64,000 nucleotides of DNA from Sthenelais limicola (Eukaryota > Annelida > Polychaeta > Phyllodocida > Sigalionidae), in the NCBI GenBank assembly GCA_942159475.1, contig OW804097.1:36902298-36966297 (forward strand). The letters run 5' to 3'. Positions 10,931 through 23,251 of the stretch are shown in pieces (the first letter of the stretch is position 1; every line of letters begins with the position of its first letter). The notes beneath the pieces are model-generated. The model searched no databases. It saw only the letters and a program-made list of their open reading frames with translations, and was not told where the DNA came from. The position numbers were made by a program, and so were the translations under genes.

Positions 10931-11159
10931 GGGTAAGATTTTCAGATAATGTACAATTTGCCTTCACCAATTCTCTCAAATAACCCACATTTAAGACAAA
11001 AATCAGCTTCAAAATGCAGTTTAACAGAACTGATACTTTAAATCAATGCGATACCAAATATACTCAGATATAGCCAATATTCTTCATTTTTCAGCCTAAT
11101 TTAGGAGTATTTACTAAATGTAGCAACTGCCAATTGTACATTTTCTGAAAATCTGACCC
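10931..11159 (-). mobile_element. MITE family A, reverse copy
   Basis: GGGTAAGATTTTCAGATAATG left end, ACATTTTCTGAAAATCTGAC right end. It is only about 20 bp from the preceding forward fragment, giving a tail-to-tail pair. Confidence 0.9.
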
Positions 11160-11427
11160 CCATGTTGTTAACACTCGTGGCAATAAGGATACTCCCTCTT
11201 CACCATCAGCGACCCCTTCTATAGTATTAACACCTGGAGGAGCTAGGTTTAGGTAAACCCATTCGTTACTTACGTTGAATTTGTTTGTGACATGAAACGA
11301 CCCATTAATCTGATGAACATAGACGGTATCAAGCTACATCAGGCTTGGGAGAGCCCCTGATTTGCATGTTTGTCCTTATGTTCGTTTAATGTTTGATGCC
11401 TGGGTGCCTGGATGGTTCTTTAATATT

Positions 11428-11642
11428 GGAATACCGTATTCCCCGTTTATAACCCCGGGCTTGTATTAATTTTAAATGGAGATAGACTATGATATTTGGG
11501 GCGGATTTATATTTGGGGTAAGGATTATAGAATTTGTTTACCCCCCGGCTTATAAATGGGCCAGGCTTATGAACGGGGCAGGCATATAAACGGGGCCCGG
11601 CTTATAAACGGGGCAGACTTATCAACAGGGAAATGCAGTATC
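11428..11642. mobile_element. MITE with ATACCGTATTCCCCG ends
   Basis: The ends ATACCGTATTCCCCGTTTATAA and TTATCAACAGGGAAATGCAG form an imperfect inverted repeat. Inside the right end are 3-4 degenerate units of about 20 bp (CGGCTTATAAACGGGGC). TATTGG occurs next to both ends and may be a 6-bp target duplication. Confidence 0.65.
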
Positions 11643-11777
11643 TATTGGGTTTACTTGATGAGTTGGATTTAGAACCACTGATCTTCAGGTTATCCCGAAA
11701 TTGAACGCAAATAAAATCTTTTCAAAAAAACTGTGGAGGTTATATATTGTATTGACAACAAATCATATGCATGATGA

Positions 11778-11903
11778 GCAGTTAGATCCTGAGTTTATGG
11801 TCGTGAGTTTTTTCTAAACCTCCTGGGAACAAGCTGAGGCGAAGCCAAGGCTTGTTCCCGGGAGGCTTAGAGAAAACTCACGACCTTAAATGAAGGATCT
11901 AAT
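11778..11903. repeat. 126-bp snap-back palindrome
   Basis: Two long arms with few mismatches: AGATCCT, GGTCGTGAGTTTT, TCTAA, CCTCC and GGGAACAAGC on the left pair with GCTTGTTCC, GGGAGG, TTAGA, AAAACTCACGACC and AGGATCT on the right. The loop is about 13 nt. Confidence 0.85.
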
Positions 11904-11904
11904 C

Positions 11905-12127
11905 GCTTTAGTCCCCTTTTGTTGGGCCGTTTCTATCATTAATAACAATAACAGTTAGAAATGATTTCGAAGCAAAATGAACCAGTGGAAAGCCATGATC
12001 TTGCTGTTTTGAGCAGTAAATATTGTTATGTATTCTTGTTGATGTAAGTGGTCGGCCGGAAATGCTGGGAAGCCAATTCTATGCTATTCTAACGGTCCCC
12101 GCCAGCCCAACAAATGGGGACTAAAAC
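11905..12127. mobile_element. 223-bp element with TTTAGTCCCC ends
   Basis: Ends TTTAGTCCCCTTTTGTTGGGC and GCCCAACAAATGGGGACTAAA form an inverted repeat of about 21 bp. The element adjoins the snap-back palindrome and may have inserted beside it or be part of a composite. Confidence 0.7.
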
Positions 12128-12645
12128 AAGGGGGAAACTAATTACTGTCTACTGTCTAGATCAGAAAAGAATGGTATGTCAGTCATTCGGCGCCTACTTT
12201 GCTAATCGGTGTCCTAGCCTAGGACTAGGCATTCTAATGGGATTATAATGACATTTTTCGGTTTTAATGGAATTATAATCACACTTGGCGGTTTGAGGCA
12301 AGAGGCTTTCCCTTCATGTGAAGGGACGCTCTTATCTTTGGGCCTAGAGCGATTAGTGCCGACCTCAGAACATTTTCAACATAAATTAACTTTCAGACAA
12401 AGCATAAAAGCAATTCATAAGGTTCAACTTTTGGAGAATAAGTCAGGCGTTGCTCCTCTAAATATTATCTTTAGTCACATTGAATTCAACTGTAAAACTG
12501 ATTATAACCATGAGATATGATTTTGAGAGCGTCCTGTATTCTAACGATTATTTACATGCAATTACACTTAAGTTTAAGCTGCCATCGTCGTTAAAAGCAT
12601 CTTAAAGTCATTGAACAACACTTTTGGATGATTATGTCTGGTTGT
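12128..12645. other. unassigned stretch
   Basis: Contains a 90-codon open frame (12248-12520, plus strand) with no recognised motif and no splice context. Not called as a gene. Confidence 0.4.
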
Positions 12646-12840
12646 GGGTCAGATTTTCAGAAAATGTATAATTCCACTTCACCAATCCTCTAAAATAACC
12701 CACATTTCAGACGAAAATAAACGAATGCAATGCCGAATACTCTCCAATTTACCTAGTATTGACCAAATTGCAGTCAAATTTAGCAGAATTTTACTAAATG
12801 TGTAGAGCTCCCAATTGTAAGTTTTCTGAAAATCTGATCC
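12646..12840 (-). mobile_element. MITE family A, reverse copy, internal deletion
   Basis: GGGTCAGATTTTCAGAAAAT left end, TTTTCTGAAAATCTGATCC right end. About 40 bp of the interior is missing relative to other copies. Confidence 0.9.
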
Positions 12841-12861
12841 ATGTACATAAAAGTACACATT

Positions 12862-13243
12862 TGTCATGTGTTTCAGGAAAATAAGTCACAAGTCGCTAAA
12901 TTGATATGTTTTATTTAAAAGATCTTTATGTAGAAAGTTCTTATCCTTAGGGTAGGTACCGTGTGAAGTTGTATAACGATATTTAACAGATTTTATAATT
13001 GTGTCTTGAATATATCCTTGCATTTCTAAGGTCATCCTACAGTGTATGTGTAGCTACTATACTAGTAATGGTCCACCCAGAAATTGCTTTTTAAACTTTC
13101 TTTTCAAAATGACAAATATCAAACTTAAAACATAGTAATACTTGTTACATGTAATGTTTATTACCATTGGAATCGACTTGATATCATCTTTTCAAATATG
13201 ACGATATCTTGAAATCTAATTTTTGCGACTTGAGACTCATTTT
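12862..13243 (+). mobile_element. MITE family B, near full length
   Basis: Starts TGTCATGTGTTTCAGGAAAA, ends TTTTTGCGACTTGAGACTCA. Interior as in the copies at 141 and 2251. It sits between two reverse family A copies. Confidence 0.83.
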
Positions 13244-13277
13244 GCTGCAGCGGATGGCAACTAGACTAACCACCAAT

Positions 13278-13513
13278 GGGTCAGATTTTCAGAAAATGTA
13301 CAATTCAGCTTCGCTAATATTCTCAAATAACAGAAATTTCAGACAAAAATAAAGTTCAAAATACCGTTCAACCAAACCAAACAGATCGCTAGAATCAATG
13401 CAATGCCAAGTGTACACGAATGTACTTAATATTGACCAAATTGCAGCCTAATTTAGCAGAATTTACTAAATGTGAAGAGCTGCCAATTGTACATTTTCTT
13501 ACGATTTGACCCC
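13278..13513 (-). mobile_element. MITE family A, reverse copy
   Basis: GGGTCAGATTTTCAGAAAAT left end, CATTTTCTTACGATTTGACC right end, full interior. Confidence 0.92.
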
Positions 13514-13873
13514 AATATGTTCTTACCAAGTCATTTAGTCTCTTATACCTTATTTCCCCTTTTACCACATCACCATGGCCTTGTTTCATAATCAGGGACA
13601 TAGGAATTAGGTAGAAAAACATCCCATTAGGGACAAATTCCGGTAGATAATCAAAGTTGAGAACGTTCCCAAAGATTCACAGCAACTTCGAGAATATTCA
13701 TAGGCCATGTTGCCTCTCTGTCTGCTATTACATTTATTATGTGATAACCAACAGCCACGGCTAGTTGTTATATTGTGAGGTGCAGAAACAATGTACTCAG
13801 GCCCCCAGGCAGACCTTATAGACTAGAGGCAGAAATTTCAAATTTTACTATAGGAGGTAGAGAATGTTAGAGG

Positions 13874-13934
13874 GTGGCATCCACCATGGATTGGTAGCCT
13901 GACCATCACTGATTAAATTCATGGTGGATGCCAC
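13874..13934. repeat. perfect 15-bp inverted repeat
   Basis: GTGGCATCCACCATG at 13874-13888 and its exact complement at 13920-13934, with a 31-nt spacer. It may be the ends of a very small element or a hairpin. Confidence 0.85.
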
Positions 13935-14608
13935 TTATGCTGACCTATATTTGCCGAGAAAATCCAAGATGGCCGCCAATTTTTTTGAGTTTTTTAGGTC
14001 TTTTGCCAATAACTCTGAGGATAATGCATTTACATCTTAGGTTAAATAAAACCATGTGTAGGGCACATGATTATCTATTGATTGATACCAACCACTTGAT
14101 TCCGCATATAGTAGTTTTTGTAAAATCATCTTTTGAAAAATGAGGTCATTTTGCGTTTTTGCAAAATTTTCATTAGTCAGAAGGGATCCCTGGAGATACA
14201 CATGCTTCGAAGAACTAATCATTTGTATTGTCTGAGTTGTAAAGTAAGATCTAATGGAACAAATGAATCACTCTCTCTCTGAAAGCTGAAATAGTCACAC
14301 CTAGTCTTGACTTGTCTCTACCATGAGCAAAAATCGTTATTAGGAGTCTTTATTTCTCTACAGCAGAACTTTCAAAGGAACAGGATTATTTTATATCAAA
14401 TACAACTAGATCTATATGACACAGTCCATGGTCCGGTTGGGTGCACACTGTTGTGGCTGAAAAGTGTTGTGAAGATAGGCATGTGAATGTGCGAATTCTC
14501 ACATTATGAAACATCATTATACATGTATGTGTAGTCTGTGATTGTTATGGGTCTTTATACCATTTACCTTTACATCGGTACTATATACACACCTCCTTAC
14601 ACACATGT

Positions 14609-14823
14609 GGGTGAAATCATCTTCACCAATCCTCTCAAATAAACCAAATTTCAGACGAAAAAAATGTCAAAATACAGTTCAACCTAACCAAACAGATAGC
14701 TAGAATCACTGCAATGCCAAATATACTGGAATTTACCTAGTATTGACCAAATTGCAGCCTAATTTGGCAGAATTTACTAAATGTGTACAGCTGCCAATTG
14801 AACATTTTCTGAAAATCTGACCC
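14609..14823 (-). mobile_element. MITE family A, reverse copy
   Basis: The left end is shortened (GGGTGAAATCATCTTCACC). The right end ACATTTTCTGAAAATCTGACCCATA is followed by TA. Confidence 0.9.
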
Positions 14824-15305
14824 ATATAATGAGAAGCTGACCTTCTCCAAGGAGGCAATACTTAGATTACTTGACTTTGTCAAAAGGACCCGAGTTCGGA
14901 AAAATAAACCATTGAAAGGACTTGTGTCTGGTTTCATTTCCTGCCTCTGTCAAGTAAGAGCTATATTCGGATCTTGTGATAACATAATCATTTGAATGTT
15001 TAGTGCTAATGATAACCTAACAACCCATCTCGCAGGAGAGACAAGTCACAGGAATATACCCATTGTAACAATATCAGCAGCATGACGTTGAAGAATACAG
15101 ACCAGTATGCACTGTAAATCTCAGAATATGGGCGTCAGTGGGGAGACCTACATATATCCCCAACATCCATGTATGGACATCCATAGCAGGCATGAAATAT
15201 TCACGGCTATCCGCCAATGCAGCTATTACATAACAGGTCTACTTATACAGGTATACTAAAAGGTCAAGTCCAGGTACGCCCAGTGTTTATATGCATCATC
15301 TCTAC

Positions 15306-15385
15306 AGTCCTTTATGAGCAAGTGGTTAGCATCAAAGACTGCCAAACTGAACATTATGGAGTTGAATCCCAGACCATGCAGCTTT
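15306..15385 (+). mobile_element. tRNA-like (SINE head or tRNA relic)
   Basis: TGAGCAAGTGGTTAGC at about 15314-15329 resembles a Pol III A box. GGAGTTGAATCCC at about 15358-15370 resembles a B box, with the usual 30-40 nt spacing. The flanks do not form a complete acceptor stem, so this looks like a tRNA-derived SINE head or a decayed tRNA rather than a working tRNA. Confidence 0.4.
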
Positions 15386-15865
15386 TTCACATTTGACCCA
15401 ACATCACATCGCATGGCAGGCCGCCGACAGGAGGGCGATCAAGCGTGACGGGAGGGCGTGCCAGTGACACGCTGGTATTGAGTGTCCCTTGGACTTATAC
15501 TTGGTAGGACCTAAAGCTAGCCTGACGCCAGCAGGCAGACGTCCATCGACTTCTGACCAATGTCATAGGCATAGCAGTGTGTTCTTCAAAGTTTTTTTTT
15601 GTAATAAATGTTCTTCAAAGTTAATTTAAGAGCGTCAGCGGGGAAGAAATGAATCAACCCAACAAGAAATTAATCAACGCAACAAAAATAGCTAAGTTTC
15701 AGTTCAGAGCGAGAAGGTGACGAATCCACTTTAATCATGGTTATTTATACACCAGGCAATCATATAATCAATGGTTCACTTTAGATCCGGTTACGGAGCT
15801 AACTGAAAATAAATAAAAACACAAAGTTTACTTGAAAACTAGGTGGAGGGCATCTGCATTGCAGG

Positions 15866-15982
15866 TCAGGCAATATCAAATATATTCAAATATACCAAGT
15901 ATTGACCATTTTACAGTCTAATTTACCACAATTTACTAAATGTGTAGACCTGCCGATTGTATATTTTCTGAAGATCCGACCC
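15866..15982 (-). mobile_element. MITE family A, partial reverse copy
   Basis: Right half only (AATATCAAATATATTCAAAT ... TTTTCTGAAGATCCGACCC). Confidence 0.8.
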
Positions 15983-16158
15983 AAATAGCTCCAAAAGGAC
16001 ATTACAAAATATATTAGGAAGAAGCTATATTTGCAATGCTGGACAATAAATGTTTGGAACTCAACACCCTGACCCTGGAAATTACATAATGATTTCATAA
16101 AATGTTACTCTATGAAAAAGGTTTGAACTTGGTCCAACAAAATGACTAAAGACTAAAA

Positions 16159-16363
16159 GGGTGGAATCTTCCGAAAATGTACTCAGATTTAAGACAAAAA
16201 TTAGGTTCAAAATACAGTTCAACACAACTAAACAGATTGTTTGAATCAACCCAATACCAAATATACTCAGACATACCTAGTATTGACCATTTTTCAGCCT
16301 TATTTAGCCTCATTTCTTTAATGTGTATTGCTGCCAATTGTGCATTTTCTGAAGATCTGACCC
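16159..16363 (-). mobile_element. MITE family A, reverse copy
   Basis: GGGTGGAATCTTCCGAAAATG left end, CATTTTCTGAAGATCTGACC right end. Part of the left interior is deleted. Confidence 0.85.
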
Positions 16364-16666
16364 ATTATAAGGCTCTTACTAAAATTATTCTGCTCATTTT
16401 ATATCACACATCTGTCTCGCCACACTTTTTTAAATCCCCAAACGAGCATTATGATAAATAAATTATTGTTGGACACATTTTCCCTTTCTCTCTCTGGTTG
16501 CTTACCCTCAAAACTATTCCTCGGGCACTGATTGGCAAAAGCTAGAGCCTTTATCCCAGACCAGTATTTCCCTATAGGCCTAATCGCAACAGGTATACCT
16601 TACCCGCAATCCCTCTGTATTCCCATGGCTACCTTGACCTTTACTTCCCTCATCACAACACTATTA

Positions 16667-16900
16667 GGTGAAGTCGCCAGAATATGTACAATTCATCTTC
16701 ACCAATCCTCTCAAATAACCCCAATTTAAGTAAAAAATCAGGTTCAAAATACAGTTCAATATGACCAAACAGATGGTTGGAATCAAGGCAATACCAAAAA
16801 TACTCAGATATACCTAGTATTGACCATTTTTTAGCCTAATTTAGCAAAATTTCCTAGATGTGGAGTGCTGCAGATTGTACATTTTCTGACGATCTGACCC
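16667..16900 (-). mobile_element. MITE family A, reverse copy
   Basis: GGTGAAGTCGCCAGAATATG left end, CATTTTCTGACGATCTGACC right end, full interior. Confidence 0.88.
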
Positions 16901-17848
16901 CATTGTGCTGACACAGGTGTTGTCACTGCTCTGTTCTCACGTGAATTGCATGCCGGGACTTCCAGACACTGCAGAAAGGTAACACATATCATTAGTCCAC
17001 AACAGAACAGCAGCATGACGGAGAATGACGGAGCGAGGGAGCGGAGTTGGAGAATTGCATTTCTATCTCGAATAATAAGATGAGAGATGGATAAAGGATG
17101 ACATATTCACAAAACACGAATGCGTCATCCTATATCCATCTCGAGTTGGGTTCTATTTTTATGCCATGATATATATATTTTAGCCTTATATAATCACTAT
17201 TTACCTTCATTTCATGTCTCGCAACCCTCTGACTCTGCAATTACAAGCGCCTTCAACGTTGCATCATGAAATGAGCGTCATAAAATGAGCGTCATTGATT
17301 GGTGGAACTAGTTTTACGCAACCAATCAAAATAACATAGTAAATAGGTTGCATTCAAAAAGCAGCCTGCACTAGTGAAATCGAGGCATGCATATACCATG
17401 GGCTAATCTGGCCATGTTTTTGTGGATACGCACAGCTATCAGGGCATAAACAACTTTTATTCTAAGATTTGGAGAACATATAAATCACTTTTAGCGAGGC
17501 TGAGAAAGATTAATTCTGTAACCCGATGTGCATTGGAAAATCTGCCAGTGCATGCAAAAGTGCATCTGACCAGTCACAAAAGTGCAATCCTCTCAAAAAA
17601 GCAGTTTTGCACCTGATTATGCACCTGGTGAAACGTGCATCATTTGATGCACACCAAAATATATATAATATAAATGCTTTTATTTCCTCAATAGACAATT
17701 ACATTAGACAGGAAAATGGACAGTAAATGCATATCAAAATTATGTATCAAAGTCAGGTGTAAATGCAGAATTATCTCATCAAGTGATGAACATGTAAACA
17801 TTTGTACTGATGAAGAATATTTGGGACTTTGGGACTGTATAACTCATA
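16901..17848. other. unassigned stretch
   Basis: A+T-rich. Around 17530-17650 the words GTGCATC and CACCTGGT recur several times, as they do again at about 19300-19380, which may reflect an old dispersed repeat. No gene is visible. Confidence 0.4.
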
Positions 17849-17935
17849 TGCGATGTGTCACAGGAAAATGAGTTACAAGTAAAGAACAACATCTTTTTCA
17901 AAGTGGTTTATTCATAAGATCTCTTTGTTGTGAAA
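17849..17935 (+). mobile_element. MITE family B, left-end fragment
   Basis: GCGATGTGTCACAGGAAAATG then AAAGTGGTTTATTCATAAG and ATCTCTTTGTTG, the left quarter of family B. Confidence 0.75.
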
Positions 17936-18814
17936 TCGAAGAAAAAGGGTGGTATCTATCAAGAATCGTTGCTCTTCCTAGATATCCTTAGGCATATTAC
18001 TTCAAATTAACAGTGTTTTTGAATTTGAATAATTATGAATTAAATAAAAGTAACATTGTACAAAATTGGGCTAATTCATGTTAATAATATGATTGACTCT
18101 GTGGCTGTCGCTCTGATCTGTCACAAACAGAGACTGGCACAAGCCATACTTGATTTTAAAAAATGGTATGTTATGAGGTGGGGGTGTCAATCTAGTGCGA
18201 ATCCCCTCCCAGGGTAGCCCTGACGCACACACATAATGCAGGCACACACACTCTTAGCAAAGCTTTAACACCTTGAAGAAGCCCATCACAAGGAAATCAG
18301 GCAGGGTTGAAACTATTATGTAGTGTATTCTTATTCAGTGATACATATAGGATAAATAGATGAACAAAATGATATTAATATTGGCCTTAAATTTAACATC
18401 ACTGATCTTTAAGAGTTAGAAAATACGCATGACTAAAGGGGTACCCACACAGAGCTTATTCTAAGGCCGATTTGGCATTAAGATTCTGTCTATGATTTAA
18501 TTCCAACCCCTGATTAGTCATAGAATCCTAAGACTTATTGTACGACCAATTGTGTAACTTTTTATTCCCCGATTTGGAAGTCAAGACAAACCCCTGATTT
18601 ATTCAAAATATGTTTTATTTATTTGGGAAAAATAATTTCCGTCACTATATTTATTTTTACCGAAAGCTCAAACTTCTAAGCTATTAGGAGTACAATAACG
18701 TGTCATACATCAAATTAAAGGTAATTTTGTGGTCTACAAATAATTTAATATGTACAAACCTGTAGGATCGATATTTTGGTCGGTATTCAAGAAAACGTGA
18801 AATGCGGGTACTTG
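17936..18814. other. unassigned stretch
   Basis: A+T-rich, with no gene or clear repeat. Confidence 0.4.
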
Positions 18815-19092
18815 TTTTTCACTAGGTGGCGTGACAGGTCACTACATTGCATTTATAATTTCTTTAACAATAAAAGTACCGCTAATACACTAATGTAGCA
18901 TTTATACACTATTCATATTGTCCAAAAAACACTTATAAGTGATATTCTTCTAGAGTTTATATGGATAACGTATATGTATGATGTTGGGAATCTACCTGAT
19001 CAAAACACCCATATAACAGTACATATGATTGTAGGTAGTCAGCTGGGAGTGTCTGAGCTCACCAACCATCGAAATGAATCATACACAGATGT
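18815..19092 (+). repeat. dispersed repeat C, copy 1
   Basis: About 280 bp closely matching 33142-33441 in the same orientation (shared words AATACACTAATGTAGCATTT, GTATGATGTTGGGAATC, TCATACACAGA). It begins at CACTAGGTGGCG, a poor CTCF-like match. Non-coding. Confidence 0.88.
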
Positions 19093-20889
19093 CTCTTCTG
19101 TTGGGATGTCTAACAGGATGGAAATAATGATGAAATAAATGATGTATTTCCATGCAAAGACAAGGTAACATACCTTGATATACACTCTTTGTATTATAAT
19201 GGGGAATATATTTCTGTGAAGAATTCACCAGCCTTAATACTGTTGAGATCCAGAGGTATGAAACTGCTCTTGCTGAGTGCAACAGAACTGATTTTTATAG
19301 CCTGGTCAGTAGTGCATCATTGAGTGCTTCAAAAGTGCATTTTATCACCTGGTTAATTGTGCATCTCTGCGAGCATTAGAAGTGTATTTATAAATCGGGT
19401 CTATAGAGCATTGTAAAATCAAGTTTGACCCTCAAAATCGTTTACGATTTCCACCTGTAAAGCACCAGGTCAAAATCAGGTCAAAATTTCCAGGTAAAAA
19501 CTAGGTCAGTAATATACTCATGCACATCGGGAAGTAGGTTTACTTGATGAACCATTTTTAATTAAGGAAAGTAATTAATACTCTATATTCAGCCCTCTTA
19601 TTTGTTTTATGGGATCTTGTGAGTGCAGCAGTTGTTTTGCTCATAAATCTTCTCAGTTGCTCTGAAGATATACATGTCCTGTTTAAAATACGTTGATACA
19701 TTCAAGCTGGCAATTATTTCGAAATTTGTAATTAAAGGACTTATGTGACCATAGTAATTAGAAAACAGGCATAGTTGGTAATGATAAACATAATAGAAAC
19801 TCTTATGCCAATAATTAGGGATGTGGTGTACATATAAAAGTGGGATCCAGAACTTTCATCTTTGAAGATTATTTACTGGGAAATTATTGTGATTTTGGCT
19901 ATCAATTATTTTGTTCATGATTTATGTTTTAATGACTGTCTAACTGTCTGTTATTGACTTTGAACTATCATCATTTCAATTGACAGTTATTTATGTCCAA
20001 AATCAATAATGACACAATTAGTGACATTATTTTATCATTTCATATGGTATTTTCTTTTACAATGTATATATTGTAGTTATTGTATAATGTGAGCTTTAAT
20101 GTATATTTAACTGAGATATTTTGCTAGATTTGGTGAGCACATGGTGAAGCAAGAATGATTTATATTAGTTACCCTCTATTTTGACCCTAACTACCGGATC
20201 TCTGTCACTGATTTCAGTAGGGGAGTTGGAGGTTCCTTCAGTTAGAAGTTGTCAATACTTATAGGAACAAAATTCTCTGAAATTCAATTCAATTCAATTA
20301 GAAATTTCAATTAAATTTAATTCATAAATACCATGTGCCCACCAAGGAAAGCAGACAGAACTGGAATTGGACTTCAAGGTTGTTTAATTGTTCAATTTCT
20401 TATGATCAGGTGAACTAATAATCTTCATATTTCTTTAGTTTTTTACACGTCTATTAAAACAATAATTAGCTACAACATGATAGATGGATAATGACAGCCA
20501 AAGTTATTATATTAATGACTTCAAGTGAAACTGTATTATCATTATTGCCCGTATAATTATAAGAACAATTTAGGAGTGGGTGGGTGGTTAAAAGTGGATG
20601 TTATCAGTAGACAAAGAATGAAAGATGATCGGTAAAGGAAGGGTTATTAGAACACTAGAGGGTTAGAGGTGTTTTTCTTTGTACTAATGAATAACACCGC
20701 TTGGATTTAAAATGACATCATGGGAACACAATAAAATATATTTACCTGAAGTTAGAATTACAAGTAATTAAAAGTGATGGATATTACATATAATTCATAT
20801 CATGTGGATAGGCATGATATCAGCTATCACGTGACAAGAACGACTTAAATATTCTAAGATTTTCATGCAGAGTAGAAATAAAACCATAT
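19093..20889. other. unassigned A+T-rich stretch
   Basis: No gene or well-defined repeat; a short ATTCA run at about 20280. Confidence 0.45.
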
Positions 20890-21123
20890 GGGTCAGATTT
20901 TCAGAAAATGTACAATCGGCTGCCTTACACTTTTAGTAGAACCTGCTAAATTGGACAAAAAATGGTAAATACTAGATATATCTGAGTATAATTATTTTGT
21001 ATTGCCTCGATTCAAACATATTATTTCGTTTGTTGAACTGAATTTTTAACCTAATTTTGGGTAATCAGGGTAATTTGAGAGCTTTACTGAAACCGAATTG
21101 TTCATTTTCTGACGATTTTACCC
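20890..21123 (+). mobile_element. MITE family A, forward copy
   Basis: TATGGGTCAGATTTTCAG left end, preceded by TA; CATTTTCTGACGATTTTACCC right end. Diverged interior. Confidence 0.87.
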
Positions 21124-21884
21124 TTTTATGTTTTCATTGAGGAAAAACAGAAATATATTCTGTTCCTCACCTAATTGGTCAGTGCAGGGAAAGAATTTAG
21201 CAATGGAGAGGAACGGTGCACCTGTACTCTTTTGAACGGCTTGAGTTATAAGAAAACAAAATATATTATCACTTTCCCCTAAATCCAGAAAACCCAATAA
21301 GGAACAAATCAATGAAATAATAATTCTTTTTACATACAGGTTAACTAACAAGTTGGTTGAAGGAGCGTGAATATTGCATGAGTTGCATAACAACGAGTGC
21401 AATATTCCAAGTGACTGAAACCAACTCGTTAGTTAACAGATTTATTATACATGCTTTCGATCATGAAAATAGAAAAATGTCGAGTCATAAATTTGAATTT
21501 TAGCCGTGGTCTTAGTAAATGAAAAGATTGGTTGCCATGACAACCCCACGTAAATTACTAGTGAAATACACACTAAGCATAAATCACTCTAGATACATTG
21601 TTTTCGGCGCAATGCGTGTATAATAAATTCATATAAATGCCCCTTCCTAGTCCTACTACAGCAATAAAAGGAGTGAAGAGAACACCTCACCACAGTACCT
21701 GATGAGGCCAAATAGGGGGGACTGCTTTATAAACCAGAAACTTAGACATAATACCTTCCCTGCCTCAGTTCGCAATGCCAATACAGTATGAGACTTCAAG
21801 CAAGTCTAGTACTTTACCCGGCTCCAGACTTCTGTTTCACCTGATGAGGTAGATGTTAATGAACTCTTGGCAGAACTTTTATTT
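21124..21884. other. unassigned stretch
   Basis: A 94-codon minus-strand frame (21118-21402) starts inside the MITE end and has no recognised motif. Not called. Confidence 0.4.
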
Positions 21885-22107
21885 GGGTCAGATTTTCATG
21901 AAATTTAGAATTCACCTTCACCAATCCTTACAAATAACACAGATTTAAGACAGAAATAAGCTTTAAAATGCTGTTTAACATGACAGAAGTGATACTATAT
22001 CAACGTGACACCAAATATACCCGGTTTTCATTATTTTACGGTCTAATTTAGCAGAATGTCCTAAATTTGTAGAGCTGCCAATTGTACATTTTCTGAAAAT
22101 CTGACCC
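21885..22107 (-). mobile_element. MITE family A, reverse copy
   Basis: GGGTCAGATTTTCATGAAAT left end, ACATTTTCTGAAAATCTGAC right end. Confidence 0.9.
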
Positions 22108-22203
22108 TAATGCTCAGATGAGGGGCGTGGGCGTAGGCGTGGAAAATATGGTGATGCCCCAAAAGGTATTGACAACGCCAACATCTCTTCCACAGACAAC
22201 ACC

Positions 22204-22436
22204 AGGTTCAGACTTTCAGAAAATGTACAATTGGCAGCTGTATACATTTAGTAAATTCTGCTAAAGTAGACTGCAATTTGGCTAATACTAGGTAAATTCG
22301 AGTATATTCAGCATTGCATTGATTCTAGCAATCTGTTTGGTTAGGTTGAACTGTCTTCTGAACTTTATATTCGTCTTAAATTTGGGTTATTTGAGAGGAT
22401 TGGTGAAAGTGAATTCATTTTCTGGTGGCTTCACCC
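22204..22436 (+). mobile_element. MITE family A, forward copy
   Basis: AGGTTCAGACTTTCAGAAAA left end. The interior is one of the cleanest copies (GGCAGCTGTATACATTTAG ... GGATTGGTGAAAGTG). The right end has lost part of the terminal repeat. Confidence 0.9.
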
Positions 22437-23149
22437 ACAACACTTCTTCCTAGGCACAGGAGACATTCCTAGCTCATTAGCCTTCGAGGAAACAATGATG
22501 TTTATGTCAATGCAAAGTTTGTGATATGAAAGACATGTTGTTCTCTATAGGCAGACCTCAATGCCACAAATATATGCGGATCCCCTGATGTCTTTCCCTA
22601 TTAGTCATTTACTCTGTACCGGAGATGGCGATCATAATAAACCTAAGGACGTACTGGGTAAAAATCCAGTTTCTTAGGGAGGTACCAACATTTGAAAGTT
22701 CGGTGTTTGGTGTTTTACAGGTAGGTAGGCCTTGATCATAATAGTGATATAATGTTCAGGAATATAACCTTTCATTCTTTTCACAAAGTAAAGGCCTATG
22801 CTTTTGTACCTCGATATTTATATGGGTTTTGATGGATTTTAAATGATAGAGGACTTGATAAAACCACTGTGGTCTCTTCAGATTAACCAAATCTTTGTTT
22901 TATATTTGTGGATTGATAATTGCTATTCTTGTATAAAAATAAACCAATAAACGCAAGCCATATTATGGCAGGTATTAAAATGAACTAAATACTAAATAAT
23001 CTTTCGTCCAACTTCAAATCGAACATCTTATACATGTATGATATCTGATGTTATCATTTTTGTCTACCTAAAAATGCAGTACACTTATTAATGTGTGTGT
23101 GGGTGTATGGGTGTGGGAGGGGGGGGGGGTATTGATATCAGAGCATCAT
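22437..23149. other. unassigned stretch
   Basis: A+T-rich, with GT-rich and poly-G runs at about 23092-23130. No gene seen. Confidence 0.45.
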
Positions 23150-23159
23150 ACATGGTATC

Positions 23160-23251
23160 ACGTGTATTTTGAAGCTCATTTCTGTCTTAAATTTTGGTTA
23201 TTTGAAAGGATTGGTTTAAGGTGAATTGTACATTTTCTGATGATCTGACCC
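23160..23251 (+). mobile_element. MITE family A, right-end fragment
   Basis: Forward right third ending CATTTTCTGATGATCTGACC. Confidence 0.8.

Noticed and set aside
18270..18305. Second hammerhead motif (CTTGAAGAAG ... GGAAATC)
   Set aside because: The core is not CUGANGA/GAAA and no stem I forms.
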